A stretch of DNA of 37,564 nucleotides from an uncultured Alistipes sp. GTDB taxonomy: Bacteria > Bacteroidota > Bacteroidia > Bacteroidales > Rikenellaceae. A program made the translations under genes and the position numbers. Shown piece after piece: positions 7,407 to 18,566 of this stretch. The notes under the pieces are model-generated. The model saw nothing but the letters and a program-made list of their open reading frames with translations, did no database searches and was not told the DNA's origin. Each line of letters starts with the position of its first letter. The stretch's first letter is position 1. The stretch spans positions 1 through 37,564 of the forward strand of contig CAJGDL010000001.1 of the NCBI GenBank assembly GCA_904502075.1, written 5' to 3'.

Positions 7407-7988
7407 ATGTTTTTGGAAAGTTCAACAAAGAAGGGCTGGATCGAAGTGATTTGCGGCTCGATGTTCTCGGGCAAGACCGAGGAGCTGATTCGCCGCATGA
7501 AGCGCGCAAAGTTTGCCAACCAACGCGTAGAGATCTTCAAGCCCCGCATTGATGTACGATATTCGGAGGAGGAGGTTGTGTCGCACGACTCGAATGCCAT
7601 CCGCTCCACCCCCGTGGATTCGGCACAGACCATCCTACTGATGGCCTCGGATGTGGATGTCGTGGGTATTGACGAGGCCCAGTTCTTCGACGAGGGAATC
7701 GTAGAGGTCTGCCGCAAGTTGGCCGACAACGGCGTGCGCGTCATCCTGGCCGGCCTGGATATGGACTACCTGGGAAAACCCTTCGGCCCCATGCCGGCTC
7801 TGATGGCCACAGCCGAGTATGTCACCAAGGTACACGCCATCTGCGTCCGCTGTGGTAACCTGGCCCACCACTCGCACCGCCTGATCGTGGACGACAAGCA
7901 GGTGGTCCTGGGTGCGCAGGATAGCTACCAACCCATCTGCCGCCACTGCTTCGCCGAAGCGATGAAAGCCAAAGGGAACGAGCAATAA
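7407..7988 (+). CDS. tdk: Thymidine kinase (type II)
   Basis: This enzyme phosphorylates thymidine (and deoxyuridine) with ATP in the pyrimidine salvage pathway. The 193-residue protein has the P-loop GSMFSGKT (17-24), the general-base glutamate in IDEAQFFD (E90), and a structural zinc site made of two CxxC pairs, C146/C149 and C178/C181. All are present, so the enzyme should be active. It starts at ATG 7407. The open frame runs back into murA, but the residues before 7407 do not resemble the family. It probably shares the murA transcript. A 14-base-arm hairpin follows at 8012-8045. Confidence 0.96.
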   Translation: MFLESSTKKGWIEVICGSMFSGKTEELIRRMKRAKFANQRVEIFKPRIDVRYSEEEVVSHDSNAIRSTPVDSAQTILLMASDVDVVGIDEAQFFDEGIVEVCRKLADNGVRVILAGLDMDYLGKPFGPMPALMATAEYVTKVHAICVRCGNLAHHSHRLIVDDKQVVLGAQDSYQPICRHCFAEAMKAKGNEQ

Positions 7989-8011
7989 ATCGGCCTTCGA
8001 GGAAAGAGCGC

Positions 8012-8045
8012 TACGAGCCTGTCTTAAAACAAAGACAGGCTCGTA
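8012..8045 (+). terminator. Hairpin after tdk, probable terminator
   Basis: TACGAGCCTGTCTT (8012-8025) and AAAGACAGGCTCGTA pair almost perfectly around AAAAC. The following CTTTAT is only a weak U tract, so this may be a Rho-assisted or processing hairpin. Confidence 0.55.
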
Positions 8046-8085
8046 CTTTATGGGGATGCTTGCTTACAGAATAAATGGAATTTAT

Positions 8086-8210
8086 CCCCCCCTCTATTGC
8101 ATGGTAAAGATGGGATACTAAGCGAGGAAATTCCGCGCCGACATGAAATTGGGGCGGATGGGTAGTACTTTCGTACGTCCCATTCACCCCAAGGATTGAA
8201 ATGCGAAATT
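8086..8210. repeat. Palindromic element B1, first unit of a 125-bp tandem repeat
   Basis: This unit and the next (8211-8340) are direct repeats with a period of exactly 125 bases, both starting CCCCCTCTATTGCATGG. The core arms TTGGGGCGGATGGGTAGTAC (8149-8168) and GTACGTCCCATTCACCCCAA (8173-8192) flank the 4-base loop TTTC. It also carries AAAGATGGGATACTAAGCG, which resembles the final codons of the neighbouring PFOR gene. Confidence 0.9.
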
Positions 8211-8342
8211 TTCCCCCTCTATTGCATGGTAAAGATGGGATACTAAGCGAGGATATTCCGCGCCGACATGAAATTGGGGCGGATGGGCTGTACTTTGCGT
8301 ACTGCCCATTCGCCCCAATGATTGAGGTGCGGAATTTACCGC

Positions 8343-8359
<17 letters not shown>
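8211..8359. repeat. Palindromic element B2, second tandem unit, reaching into the PFOR 3' end
   Basis: The core arms TTGGGGCGGATGGGCTGTAC (8274-8293) and GTACTGCCCATTCGCCCCAA (8299-8318) match at 18 of 20 pairs. The pairing extends outward. AAAGATGGGATACTAAGCG with AATTCCGC on the left pairs with GCGGAATTTACC and CGCTTAGTATTCCATCTTT on the right, giving a palindrome of about 130 bases. The right arm contains the PFOR stop codon (8343-8345) and its last four sense codons. Confidence 0.88.
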
Positions 8360-11873
<3,514 letters not shown>

Positions 11874-11976
11874 TTTTATCAGATTTTAACGTTATTTTCA
11901 ACTCAGTTTTCAACTAACCTATCCGATTTTCGACTCCTTGGTTTCACGAATCCATCCAATGCGCGAAAATCCGGTG

Positions 11977-11984
11977 CAAAGATA
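11977..11984 (-). promoter_or_regulatory. Putative PFOR -7 box
   Basis: On the minus strand this reads TATCTTTG, a perfect -7 box, 103 bases before the start codon. No TTG lies at the usual distance, so the -33 element is weak or absent. The box faces away from the divergent M16 promoter. Confidence 0.55.
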
Positions 11985-12050
11985 CAAAAAATTCGCCAAG
12001 GTGATCACCTTTCGAGCCATTGCCAAGATAAAATTTGACAAAAAATCATT

Positions 12051-12058
12051 TATCTTTG
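12051..12058 (+). promoter_or_regulatory. Putative M16 operon -7 box
   Basis: TATCTTTG lies 30 bases before ATG 12089. Candidate TTG triplets at 12035 and 12020 are not ideally spaced (13 and 28 bases). Confidence 0.55.
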
Positions 12059-12088
12059 CCCAACGAAACCCAATATTATCAGGATCGA

Positions 12089-13333
12089 ATGATACCTTTC
12101 AAATCATACCGACTCAAGAACGGCCTTGTGGTGTTGGCCAACCGCGACCAACAGTCGAAACTCGCGGCCGTCAATCTGCTCTACAAAGTGGGGGCGAGAA
12201 ACGAAAATCCGACCCGCACGGGATTTGCCCATCTCTTTGAACATCTGATGTTTCGGGGCACAAAAGCCGTACCCGACTTCGACACCCCCGTACAGATGGC
12301 TTGTGGCGAAAACAACGCCTTTACGAACAACGACTACACCGATTTCTACATCACCCTGCCAAAGGACAACATCGAGACTGCTCTTTGGCTTGAGAGCGAC
12401 CGCATGACGGGACTCGAAATCACCCCCGAGGTACTCGAAACCGAAAAGCGCGTAGTGATCGAGGAGTTTCGCCAACGCTACCTGAACCAACCCTATGGCG
12501 ATCAGATGATGCTCCTGCGCGGATTGTGCTACCGAGAACACCCCTACCGTTGGGCCACCATAGGACTCACCCCCACCCACATCGAGGAGGCTACGCTCCA
12601 AGAGGTCGAGGCCTTCTATCGCCACTTCTACCGCCCCTCGAATGCCATCCTCTCGATCTCGGGCGACCTGGAGGAGGAGCGCATGTTCGAATTGGCCGAG
12701 CGTTGGTTCGGCTCGATTCCCGACGACGGCACCTTTACCCCCTCGCCTCTCCCCGTAGAGCCGACACAAAGCGAACCACGCCGCCTGATCGTCGAGCGCG
12801 ACGTACCCGCCACCTCGCTAATGATCGCCTTCCCGATGGGCGACCGCCTGAGCAAAGGTTTTTATCGGGGCGACCTGGCCTCGGATCTGCTCGCCGGAGG
12901 TGACTCGGCCCGCCTCTACGACCGCCTGGTGCGCCAACGCCGTCTTTTTGCCTCGACCAACGCCTATATCCTGGGCAGTGTCGATTGCGGACTCTTCATC
13001 CTGACGGGGCAACTCCTCCCCACCACCTCGGAAGAGGAGGCCGAAGCGGCCCTCCTCGAGGAGGCGCGCGCCCTCTGCGACCCCGCGCAAATCACCCCCT
13101 ACGAACTCGAAAAGGTGAAGAATAAATTCGAAGCCAACACCCTCTTTGGCGAACTCAACGTAATGAACAAGGCGATGAACCTCGGATTCTACGAGATGTT
13201 GGGCGACCGGGAGTTGATCAACCGGGAGGTCGATCTCTTCCGCGCAATCACCGCCGTCGACGTGGCCGACTTCTGCCGCGAAACCCTGCGTCCCGAGCAG
13301 CAATCGACCCTGATCTACCGCGCCAAAAAGTAG
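12089..13333 (+). CDS. M16 family zinc metallopeptidase, catalytic subunit
   Basis: This 414-residue member of the pitrilysin/insulinase-related M16 family carries the inverted zinc motif HLFEH (residues 48-52) and a downstream VIEEFRQRY, whose glutamate at 125 or 126 would be the third zinc ligand. The second half (about 170-400) is the usual non-catalytic M16 domain. No signal peptide or lipobox is visible, so a cytoplasmic or unusual location is implied. The start is ATG 12089 (MIPFKSYRLKNGL), just after the promoter box. A TTG at 12035 in the same frame lies upstream of that box. The next gene, 20 bases downstream, is an M16 partner without zinc ligands. Two-subunit M16B peptidases of this type form clam-shell heterodimers in other bacteria and mitochondria. 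Confidence 0.93.
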   Translation: MIPFKSYRLKNGLVVLANRDQQSKLAAVNLLYKVGARNENPTRTGFAHLFEHLMFRGTKAVPDFDTPVQMACGENNAFTNNDYTDFYITLPKDNIETALWLESDRMTGLEITPEVLETEKRVVIEEFRQRYLNQPYGDQMMLLRGLCYREHPYRWATIGLTPTHIEEATLQEVEAFYRHFYRPSNAILSISGDLEEERMFELAERWFGSIPDDGTFTPSPLPVEPTQSEPRRLIVERDVPATSLMIAFPMGDRLSKGFYRGDLASDLLAGGDSARLYDRLVRQRRLFASTNAYILGSVDCGLFILTGQLLPTTSEEEAEAALLEEARALCDPAQITPYELEKVKNKFEANTLFGELNVMNKAMNLGFYEMLGDRELINREVDLFRAITAVDVADFCRETLRPEQQSTLIYRAKK

Positions 13334-13353
13334 CAACCTTTTTCTTTGACACC

Positions 13354-14631
13354 ATGAAAAACAACCCGATACAGATCCCTCCTCGGATTGAAATTCCCGA
13401 ACTGCTGGAGATCACCCCGGCCCACGAGGAGCTCCTCGAAAACGGACTGAAACTCTACACCCTGCAAGCCGAAGAGTTTGAGGTGGTACGCCTCACGCTC
13501 GTCTTCCACGCAGGCCCCGTCACCCAATCGGCCCCCTTTGTGGCCGGTGCCACGGCCAACCTATTGGCCGAAGGCTCCACGCGCCTCTCGGGGCGCGAGA
13601 TAGCCGAACAACTCGACTTCTACGGCTCCTACTTCGAGGTAAATCTCGACCGCGACTACATCTACATCAGTTTCTGCGCCCTTGGCAAATATATTCGAGA
13701 AACCCTCGAGATGGCCTCCGAGATCTTGTTGCACCCCGCCTTCCCCGAGCAGGAGGTTGCGACCTACCGCACGAAACGCCGCCAGCAGCTCGCCATCGAG
13801 CGCCAGAAGGTGGATGTCCAGGCCCGCGAACGCTTCGTGGAGGCCCTCTTCGGCGTGGAGCACCCCTACGGCATCTGCTACCCCGAGGCAGCCTACGACC
13901 ACCTCTCGCGCGAGCAACTCCTCGACCACTACCGCCGCCTCTATGTCGCCTCGAACGCCCTGGCCGTATGCAGTGGCCACATCACCTCCGAAGCCCGTGA
14001 AGCGATCCTTCACCTCTGCGAGCAATTTCCCAAGGGAGCACCCTTTAATGCCCCCTTCCCTCCGACCGAAAGCCGCCGCGAATGGTTCGTCGAGCGCCCC
14101 AAGGCGGTACAGTCGGCCATCCGCATCGGTCGCCTGCTCTTTCCGCGCAACCACCCCGATTTTGTAGGAATGCAGGTCGTGGCTACCCTCTTGGGTGGCT
14201 ACTTCGGAGCCCGCTTGATGCACAACCTGCGTGAGGTACACGGCTACACCTATGGGGTGATGGCCACGATGGTCAACTTCGAACGCGAAGGCTACTTCGC
14301 CATCGCCACCCAGGTGGGGTGCGAGGTGACACGCGAGGCCTTGAAAGAGATCTTCCACGAAATAGAACGCATGCGCACGGAGCCCGTCTCGGAGGAGGAG
14401 CTCGCCCTGGCCAAAAACATCCTCACCGGAGAGATGATGCGCATCCTGGACGGCCCCTTCGGCATTGCTGACGTAACGATCGAGAATGTACTCACGGGTG
14501 ATGACAACGAGGTGGTGAATCGCAACCTGCAGGAGATCCGCGCAATCACCCCCGAACGAATCCAATCGCTTGCATTTCAATACCTTGCCCCCGAAACCCT
14601 CTCGACCATCGTCGTCGGACGAATGGAATAA
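13354..14631 (+). CDS. M16 family protein, non-catalytic partner subunit
   Basis: This is a 425-residue M16-fold protein. The region that should hold HxxEH reads VAGATANLLAEGS, so the zinc ligands are missing. Retained is the C-terminal-domain segment LREVHGYTYGVMATM, which carries the Arg and Tyr known to bind substrate in the regulatory subunit of dimeric M16B enzymes, and LGGYFGARLMHNL before it. I infer that it pairs with the upstream catalytic subunit, each supplying half of the active site. No secretion signal is visible. A GC hairpin with T run at 14772-14790 is the likely end of the transcript. Confidence 0.92.
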   Translation: MKNNPIQIPPRIEIPELLEITPAHEELLENGLKLYTLQAEEFEVVRLTLVFHAGPVTQSAPFVAGATANLLAEGSTRLSGREIAEQLDFYGSYFEVNLDRDYIYISFCALGKYIRETLEMASEILLHPAFPEQEVATYRTKRRQQLAIERQKVDVQARERFVEALFGVEHPYGICYPEAAYDHLSREQLLDHYRRLYVASNALAVCSGHITSEAREAILHLCEQFPKGAPFNAPFPPTESRREWFVERPKAVQSAIRIGRLLFPRNHPDFVGMQVVATLLGGYFGARLMHNLREVHGYTYGVMATMVNFEREGYFAIATQVGCEVTREALKEIFHEIERMRTEPVSEEELALAKNILTGEMMRILDGPFGIADVTIENVLTGDDNEVVNRNLQEIRAITPERIQSLAFQYLAPETLSTIVVGRME

Positions 14632-14736
14632 TCGGAGGGGACATCGCTGGGAGATTGCCGCGTCGCTTCGCTCCGCGCAAGAACTCTTGTGCAGAATGGA
14701 GAGTGAGGTATTAAAAAATTTTGAATTTTGAATTTC

Positions 14737-14856
14737 AAACTCGCAGCCCCCTCCACCCAATTTGTTGTCAGGGGGCGTAACGCCCCTTTTGATTGGGGGC
14801 CGCAACCACAGAAGGGGCACAAACTCGCAGCCCCCACCACCCAATTTGTTGTCAGA
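14737..14856. repeat. Pair of direct repeats of about 35 bp behind the M16 genes
   Basis: AACTCGCAGCCCCC, then T or A, then CCACCCAATTTGTTGTCAG occurs at about 14739-14772 and again at about 14822-14855. The second copy runs directly into palindromic element C, which starts with TTTGTTGTCAG. The first may therefore be the remnant of another such element. An ATTTTGAATTTTGAATTTC stretch precedes it. Confidence 0.8.
14772..14790 (+). terminator. Probable terminator of the M16 operon
   Basis: GGGGCG and CGCCCC pair around TAA and are followed by TTTT. The stem is short but very GC-rich, and the loop is tight. Confidence 0.5.
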
Positions 14857-14967
14857 AGGCTGCAGATGCAACTATCGTGCAGTGAGCCCCGGATGGGGCA
14901 TACTTAGCGTATGTTCCATTCGGGGCTCGCAAGGGATAGGCAGCAGGTGCGGCCTTATCACAACAAA
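14845..14967. repeat. Long palindromic element C, abutting the fabH stop codon
   Basis: The outer ends TTTGTTGTCAGAAGGC and GGCCTTATCACAACAAA pair imperfectly. The core is GAGCCCCGGATGGGGCATAC (14884-14903), a 5-base loop TTAGC, then GTATGTTCCATTCGGGGCTC. The fabH stop codon (14968-14970, minus strand) follows directly. The inner 115 bases (14851-14965) recur inverted at 23849-23963 with only two differences. Confidence 0.92.
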
Positions 14968-15978
14968 TTACTCGGAGACTTTATCCCCATCATAGGCCCA
15001 CTTCACATAGACGGCACCCCAAGTGAATCCGCCACCAAACGAGGCGAGGATGAGGTTGTCGCCCTTGCGCAGGGCATTTTCATAGTCGTAAAGACACGAC
15101 GGGATCGTAGCCGCCGTGGTGTTGCCGTTGCGGTCGATATTGATCATGCATCGCTCGCGACCCAAGCCCATGCGACGGGCCGTGGCATCGATGATGCGCA
15201 GGTTGGCCTGATGGGGAACCAGATAGCGAATATCCTCCGACTTGAGGTGGTGACGCTCCATCATCTCCACCGAGACATCGGCCATGCTCGATACGGCATG
15301 CTTAAAGACTGCGGGACCATCCTGCGTAATGGTGTGCCAATTCTTCTCGAGGGTCTCCTTCGAGGCGGGATAGCGCGAGCCTCCGGCCTTCATGTGGAGG
15401 TGGATCTCGCCCGATCCATCGGAGTGAAGGATCGAATCGACGATACCATAGCCCTCCTTATTGGGTTCAAGGAGAACCGCCGCGGCACCATCGCCAAAGA
15501 TGGGGCAGGTGTTGCGATCGTTGTAATCCACGATCGACGACATCTTGTCGGCTCCCACCACAATCACCTTCTTGCAGAAGCCCGTCTCGATATACTGGGC
15601 ACCGGTGGTCAGAGCAAAAAGGAATCCGCTGCAAGCCGCCGAGACATCATAGGCAAAAGCGTTCTTGCAACCGGCTTGATCGGCAATCAAGTTACCGGTC
15701 GAGGGGAAAAACATGTCGGGGGTTACCGTGGCGCAGATCACCAAGTCAATATCCATCGGATTCACCCCGGTCTTATCCAAGAGATTCTTGATGGCACGAG
15801 CCCCCATGTAGGAGGTACCGAGCCCCTCGCCTTTTAGGATATGACGAGTCTTAATACCGATACGGGTCATGATCCATTCATCGGTCGTATCGACCATGCG
15901 GCTCAACTCTTCGTTCGTGAGCAGATAGTCGGGCAACCAGCAACCAACACCCGTAATCGCAGCAGTAATCTTTTTCAT
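14968..15978 (-). CDS. fabH: 3-oxoacyl-ACP synthase III (FabH)
   Basis: FabH condenses acetyl-CoA (or a branched acyl-CoA) with malonyl-ACP and so starts fatty acid synthesis in the cytoplasm. The 336-residue protein has the full catalytic triad: Cys116 in DVSAACSGF, His256 in VPHQANLRI and Asn286 in NGNTTAATIP. It also has the C-terminal ASFGGGFTWGA. It lies 11 bases behind plsX in the classical yceD-rpmF-plsX-fabH order, so supply of acyl-phosphate and fatty acid initiation are co-expressed. Branched-chain primer use is common in this phylum but cannot be read from the sequence alone. Its 3' end touches palindromic element C. Confidence 0.97.
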   Translation of the reverse strand: MKKITAAITGVGCWLPDYLLTNEELSRMVDTTDEWIMTRIGIKTRHILKGEGLGTSYMGARAIKNLLDKTGVNPMDIDLVICATVTPDMFFPSTGNLIADQAGCKNAFAYDVSAACSGFLFALTTGAQYIETGFCKKVIVVGADKMSSIVDYNDRNTCPIFGDGAAAVLLEPNKEGYGIVDSILHSDGSGEIHLHMKAGGSRYPASKETLEKNWHTITQDGPAVFKHAVSSMADVSVEMMERHHLKSEDIRYLVPHQANLRIIDATARRMGLGRERCMINIDRNGNTTAATIPSCLYDYENALRKGDNLILASFGGGFTWGAVYVKWAYDGDKVSE

Positions 15979-15989
15979 CCAAGTAAATA

Positions 15990-16937
15990 TTAGTTCTCGA
16001 ATACCTCCTTCAAACGAGCCGTAAAGTCAGCCTTAGCCACCTGCTCGGTTGTACGGATCATACTCTTGATGGCCAACGGCGTGGAACCTCCGTGGCCGAT
16101 AACTACGGGGTGGTTGATACCCAAGACGGGGGTGCCTCCTACATTCTCGTAGTTCATCGCTCCCCAGAACTTGTTGTCTCCACCCAACGCCTTGTTGATG
16201 CGGTAGAGGCCCTCGGCCATCTTCAGCACCACATTGCCTACAAAACCATCGCAAACAATGACATCGGCCACCTGGCCCGAGAAGATGTGCGAACCCTCTA
16301 CGTTGCCCACGAAGTTAAACTGGCCGCAGGCCTTCATCAACTCGTGCGTCGTCTTGGCCTGGGCATTGCCCTTGGCCTCCTCCTCACCGATGTTGAGCAC
16401 AGCCACGCGCGGATTCTCGATACCAAACACCGAACGGGCATAGACCGAGCCAATCAAACCGTACTGCACCAGCACCTCGGGCTTGCAGTCCACATTCAGG
16501 CCCACATCCAAAAGCAGGGCGGGACGGCCCGTGATGGTGGGAACCGACGAGGTGATCGTGGGACGAATAACGCCCTCGATGGGTTTCGATGCGTACATCG
16601 AACCGACCATCATGGCTCCGGTGCTTCCTGCACTGGCAAAACCATCAATAAGGCCCTTGGCCAGGTAACCAAAGCCAACCGTAATGCTCGAATTGCTCTT
16701 CGACTGGAAGGCCTTGGCCGGATGGTCGCCCATCTCGATCACCTCCGTCGTAGCCACAATATCGAAACGATCGGCCGGACAGTTCTCTGCGGCCAGAATC
16801 TCTCGGATCTTCTCCTCGTCACCAAAAAGGACGATACGGGTATCGGCACCCATCTCCTCCAGAGCCATTACAGCACCTTTGACAGCCGCCTCGGGAGCGT
16901 AATCGCCACCCATGGCATCAACACCAATCTTCAACAT
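15990..16937 (-). CDS. plsX: Phosphate acyltransferase PlsX
   Basis: PlsX makes acyl-phosphate from acyl-ACP for the PlsY/PlsC route to phosphatidic acid, as a peripheral membrane enzyme. At 315 residues the length is normal. Seen: the N-terminal IGVDAMGGDYAPEAAVKGA, DHPAKAFQSKSNSSI, GFASAGSTGAMMV, PVLGINHPVVIGHGGS and the C-terminal AIKSMIRT. Start ATG 16937. It is part of the minus-strand yceD-rpmF-plsX-fabH unit. A hairpin with a U-rich tail between rpmF and plsX may lower the amount of transcript reaching plsX. Confidence 0.97.
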   Translation of the reverse strand: MLKIGVDAMGGDYAPEAAVKGAVMALEEMGADTRIVLFGDEEKIREILAAENCPADRFDIVATTEVIEMGDHPAKAFQSKSNSSITVGFGYLAKGLIDGFASAGSTGAMMVGSMYASKPIEGVIRPTITSSVPTITGRPALLLDVGLNVDCKPEVLVQYGLIGSVYARSVFGIENPRVAVLNIGEEEAKGNAQAKTTHELMKACGQFNFVGNVEGSHIFSGQVADVIVCDGFVGNVVLKMAEGLYRINKALGGDNKFWGAMNYENVGGTPVLGINHPVVIGHGGSTPLAIKSMIRTTEQVAKADFTARLKEVFEN

Positions 16938-16964
16938 AAATCAAGTGAGGTTCGTTCAACATAA

Positions 16965-17003
16965 AAAAGGGCGTTGCACGGTGGTATTCCCGGACCGTGC
17001 AAC
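16965..17003 (-). terminator. Hairpin between rpmF and plsX, possible attenuator
   Basis: GTTGCACGGT (16973-16982) and ACCGTGCAAC (16994-17003) are perfect complements. On the minus strand the stem is followed by GCCCTTTTTT, so it can act as a partial terminator after rpmF. On the plus strand it is followed by TTTTT as well. Confidence 0.6.
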
Positions 17004-17021
17004 TTTTTCTCTCAAAAGGGC

Positions 17022-17207
17022 CTATTCGGCAACCTTCTTCTCAATAGCCAACTTGCCACGGTAGAAACCGCACTCGGGGCAAACGCGGTGGTAGAGTACC
17101 GCTGCTCCGCAGTTCGAGCAAGCAACGACCGTAGGAACTACAGCCTTGTAGTGAGTTCTTCTCTTGTCGCGACGCGTCGACGACACTTTGTGTTTAGGAT
17201 GTGCCAT
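17022..17207 (-). CDS. rpmF: 50S ribosomal protein L32
   Basis: This 61-residue basic protein of the large ribosomal subunit begins MAHPKHKVSSTRRDKRRTHY and keeps the zinc-binding form with two CxxC pairs (CSNC and CPEC). It lies between yceD and plsX, the usual bacterial arrangement. The 158 bases between yceD and rpmF hold no clear promoter on the minus strand, so both probably share the promoter ahead of yceD. Confidence 0.97.
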   Translation of the reverse strand: MAHPKHKVSSTRRDKRRTHYKAVVPTVVACSNCGAAVLYHRVCPECGFYRGKLAIEKKVAE

Positions 17208-17365
17208 TTTCTATTTAGTTTTTAGTTTAGTATATTTTCGTTTTCTCGGCTCCGAGCCCTCTTCCACTCCTCTTGGTCGCCTCGGTTTGTTGGGGTAATA
17301 GGAGCCCCGGGGTGCTAATCCTTAACCTAAACGACGATCGGGATAGAAAATTGCCCTTCGCCTTC

Positions 17366-17932
17366 TTATTTTTCTCCTTCCATCTGCGCCTTCAGGGCTG
17401 CCAACTTGGCCTTGGCATCCTCCGAGAGGGTCGAAGGCTCCTCCTCGGCCTCGATCTCGGCCTCCATGCGATCAAACTCCTCGGCCGTGATCATCTGAAA
17501 ACGCTTCAGCATCTCGGGGTTGCACTCCCCCTCGGGGTGAACACGCTGCAGGGGCAACGAGAGGATGATGCTCTCATAGATATAGGCGGCCAAATCGACC
17601 ATATCCTCCGAGGGGTGGAGCCACAGCACCTCGCCGTCGTACTCCCCGGGCTCGTCCGAGAACTTCACCACCAGATTGCCCTCATAGGCGATCGGCATCT
17701 CGCAATCTTCCAGACAGCGATCACACATCACCTCCACCTTGCCGGCAATCTCCACCTGCATATCGAGCATCGTCTCCAGACGGCGCAACTCCACGCGCAC
17801 ATCGCATGCGCCGTGCTCGATCTCCGGACACTCAAAGGCCTCAAAAAGCGAATCATCCACCTTAAAATCATAGGTATAGACCCCCGCTTTCAGCCCTTTA
17901 AACGGTATCAAAAACTCTTTTTCCACGTTCAT
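17366..17932 (-). CDS. yceD: YceD/DUF177 family protein
   Basis: This 188-residue acidic protein belongs to the DUF177 (YceD) family, which sits ahead of rpmF in most bacteria. In plants and E. coli the family has been tied to 23S rRNA accumulation. Seen: VMCDRCLEDCEMPI in the middle, with three cysteines of the family pattern, and a charged helical C-terminus rich in Glu and Ala. Start ATG 17932 is 19 bases behind a well-formed promoter. It is the first gene of the minus-strand unit leading to rpmF, plsX and fabH. The molecular function is not settled. Confidence 0.9.
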   Translation of the reverse strand: MNVEKEFLIPFKGLKAGVYTYDFKVDDSLFEAFECPEIEHGACDVRVELRRLETMLDMQVEIAGKVEVMCDRCLEDCEMPIAYEGNLVVKFSDEPGEYDGEVLWLHPSEDMVDLAAYIYESIILSLPLQRVHPEGECNPEMLKRFQMITAEEFDRMEAEIEAEEEPSTLSEDAKAKLAALKAQMEGEK

Positions 17933-17950
17933 TTATACGCAGTTAGTGCG

Positions 17951-17980
17951 CAAAGGTACGAAAAATTCGATTATTCGCAA
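17951..17980 (-). promoter_or_regulatory. Promoter of the yceD-rpmF-plsX-fabH unit
   Basis: On the minus strand, TTG (17978-17980), a 19-base spacer and TACCTTTG (17951-17958) form a complete Bacteroidota promoter. The leader to the yceD start is about 15 bases. Confidence 0.75.
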
Positions 17981-18038
17981 AAGATTTTTCCTTTTTCGTG
18001 CGATTTTTGCCCGAAAACAAACTCTTTTTGCCGAAAAT

Positions 18039-18070
18039 TTGGAAATTCTACCACAAAATAACTATCTTCG
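18039..18070 (+). promoter_or_regulatory. Putative promoter of the 18102 gene
   Basis: TTG at 18039-18041, a 21-base spacer and TATCTTCG at 18063-18070 (one mismatch to TANNTTTG) lie 32 bases ahead of ATG 18102. It is divergent from the yceD promoter. Confidence 0.5.
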
Positions 18071-18101
18071 CCATAGAAACCACGAAAGAGAAGACCGGGC
18101 C

Positions 18102-18545
18102 ATGAAAAAAAGTGCAACCTATCAGATCGAACTCCACAGCAACCACCCCGAATGGTGGCGCTTCAATGTGGTGATGACCGCCCGCGGATGGGATTCGACG
18201 GGCGAACCGGCCGGATTCTTCGCCACCTCCGATCAGATCGCCCCGATCGATGGAGAGCTCCACCCCAAGCCCGTTGATTCTCCCGACGAGCGCACCACAT
18301 GCCTCGTCTGCGGCCCCTGCCACAGCTTCGAGCTCTACCTCTATGTGCTCCCCCACCGCCTGCCCGAGGAGAACAGCCTGGAGCACACCCCTTCGTTCGA
18401 GGTTGAGTTGCGCATCTCGGCAGGGAAGACCCGCCTACAGACCCAAAGGTGTCGGTCAACCCCTGGGGTGGAACCACCCTACACCTCCGCTGGCCGGAAA
18501 AGTAGATTCCCGATTTTCGCCATGTTGTTGTGTGGCCTTATCTGA
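18102..18545 (+). CDS. Small uncharacterised protein, probably frameshifted near its 3' end
   Basis: The frame from ATG 18102 (MKKSATYQIELHSNHPEWWR) encodes 147 residues and I do not recognise a family. Up to about residue 116 it reads like an ordinary soluble protein with alternating beta-type stretches (RFNVVMTARGW, FEVELRIS). After the run CCCAAAGG near 18448 the frame turns into Arg/Ser/Pro-rich text and ends in MLLCGLI. In the frame that would result from one more base in that A run, the sequence continues KVSVNPWGGTTLHLRWPEK and stops at 18503-18505. That ending is far more protein-like. The gene is therefore probably 18102-18505 (about 134 residues) with a one-base deletion, either real or a sequencing error. 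It may form a unit with the next small gene. Confidence 0.6.
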   Translation: MKKSATYQIELHSNHPEWWRFNVVMTARGWDSTGEPAGFFATSDQIAPIDGELHPKPVDSPDERTTCLVCGPCHSFELYLYVLPHRLPEENSLEHTPSFEVELRISAGKTRLQTQRCRSTPGVEPPYTSAGRKSRFPIFAMLLCGLI

Positions 18546-18566
18546 ACCGAATAAAAATATAGAATA

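Noticed and set aside
14911..15837. A 308-codon plus-strand frame over fabH
   Set aside because: It begins inside palindromic element C and overlaps a complete fabH. No recognisable protein features.
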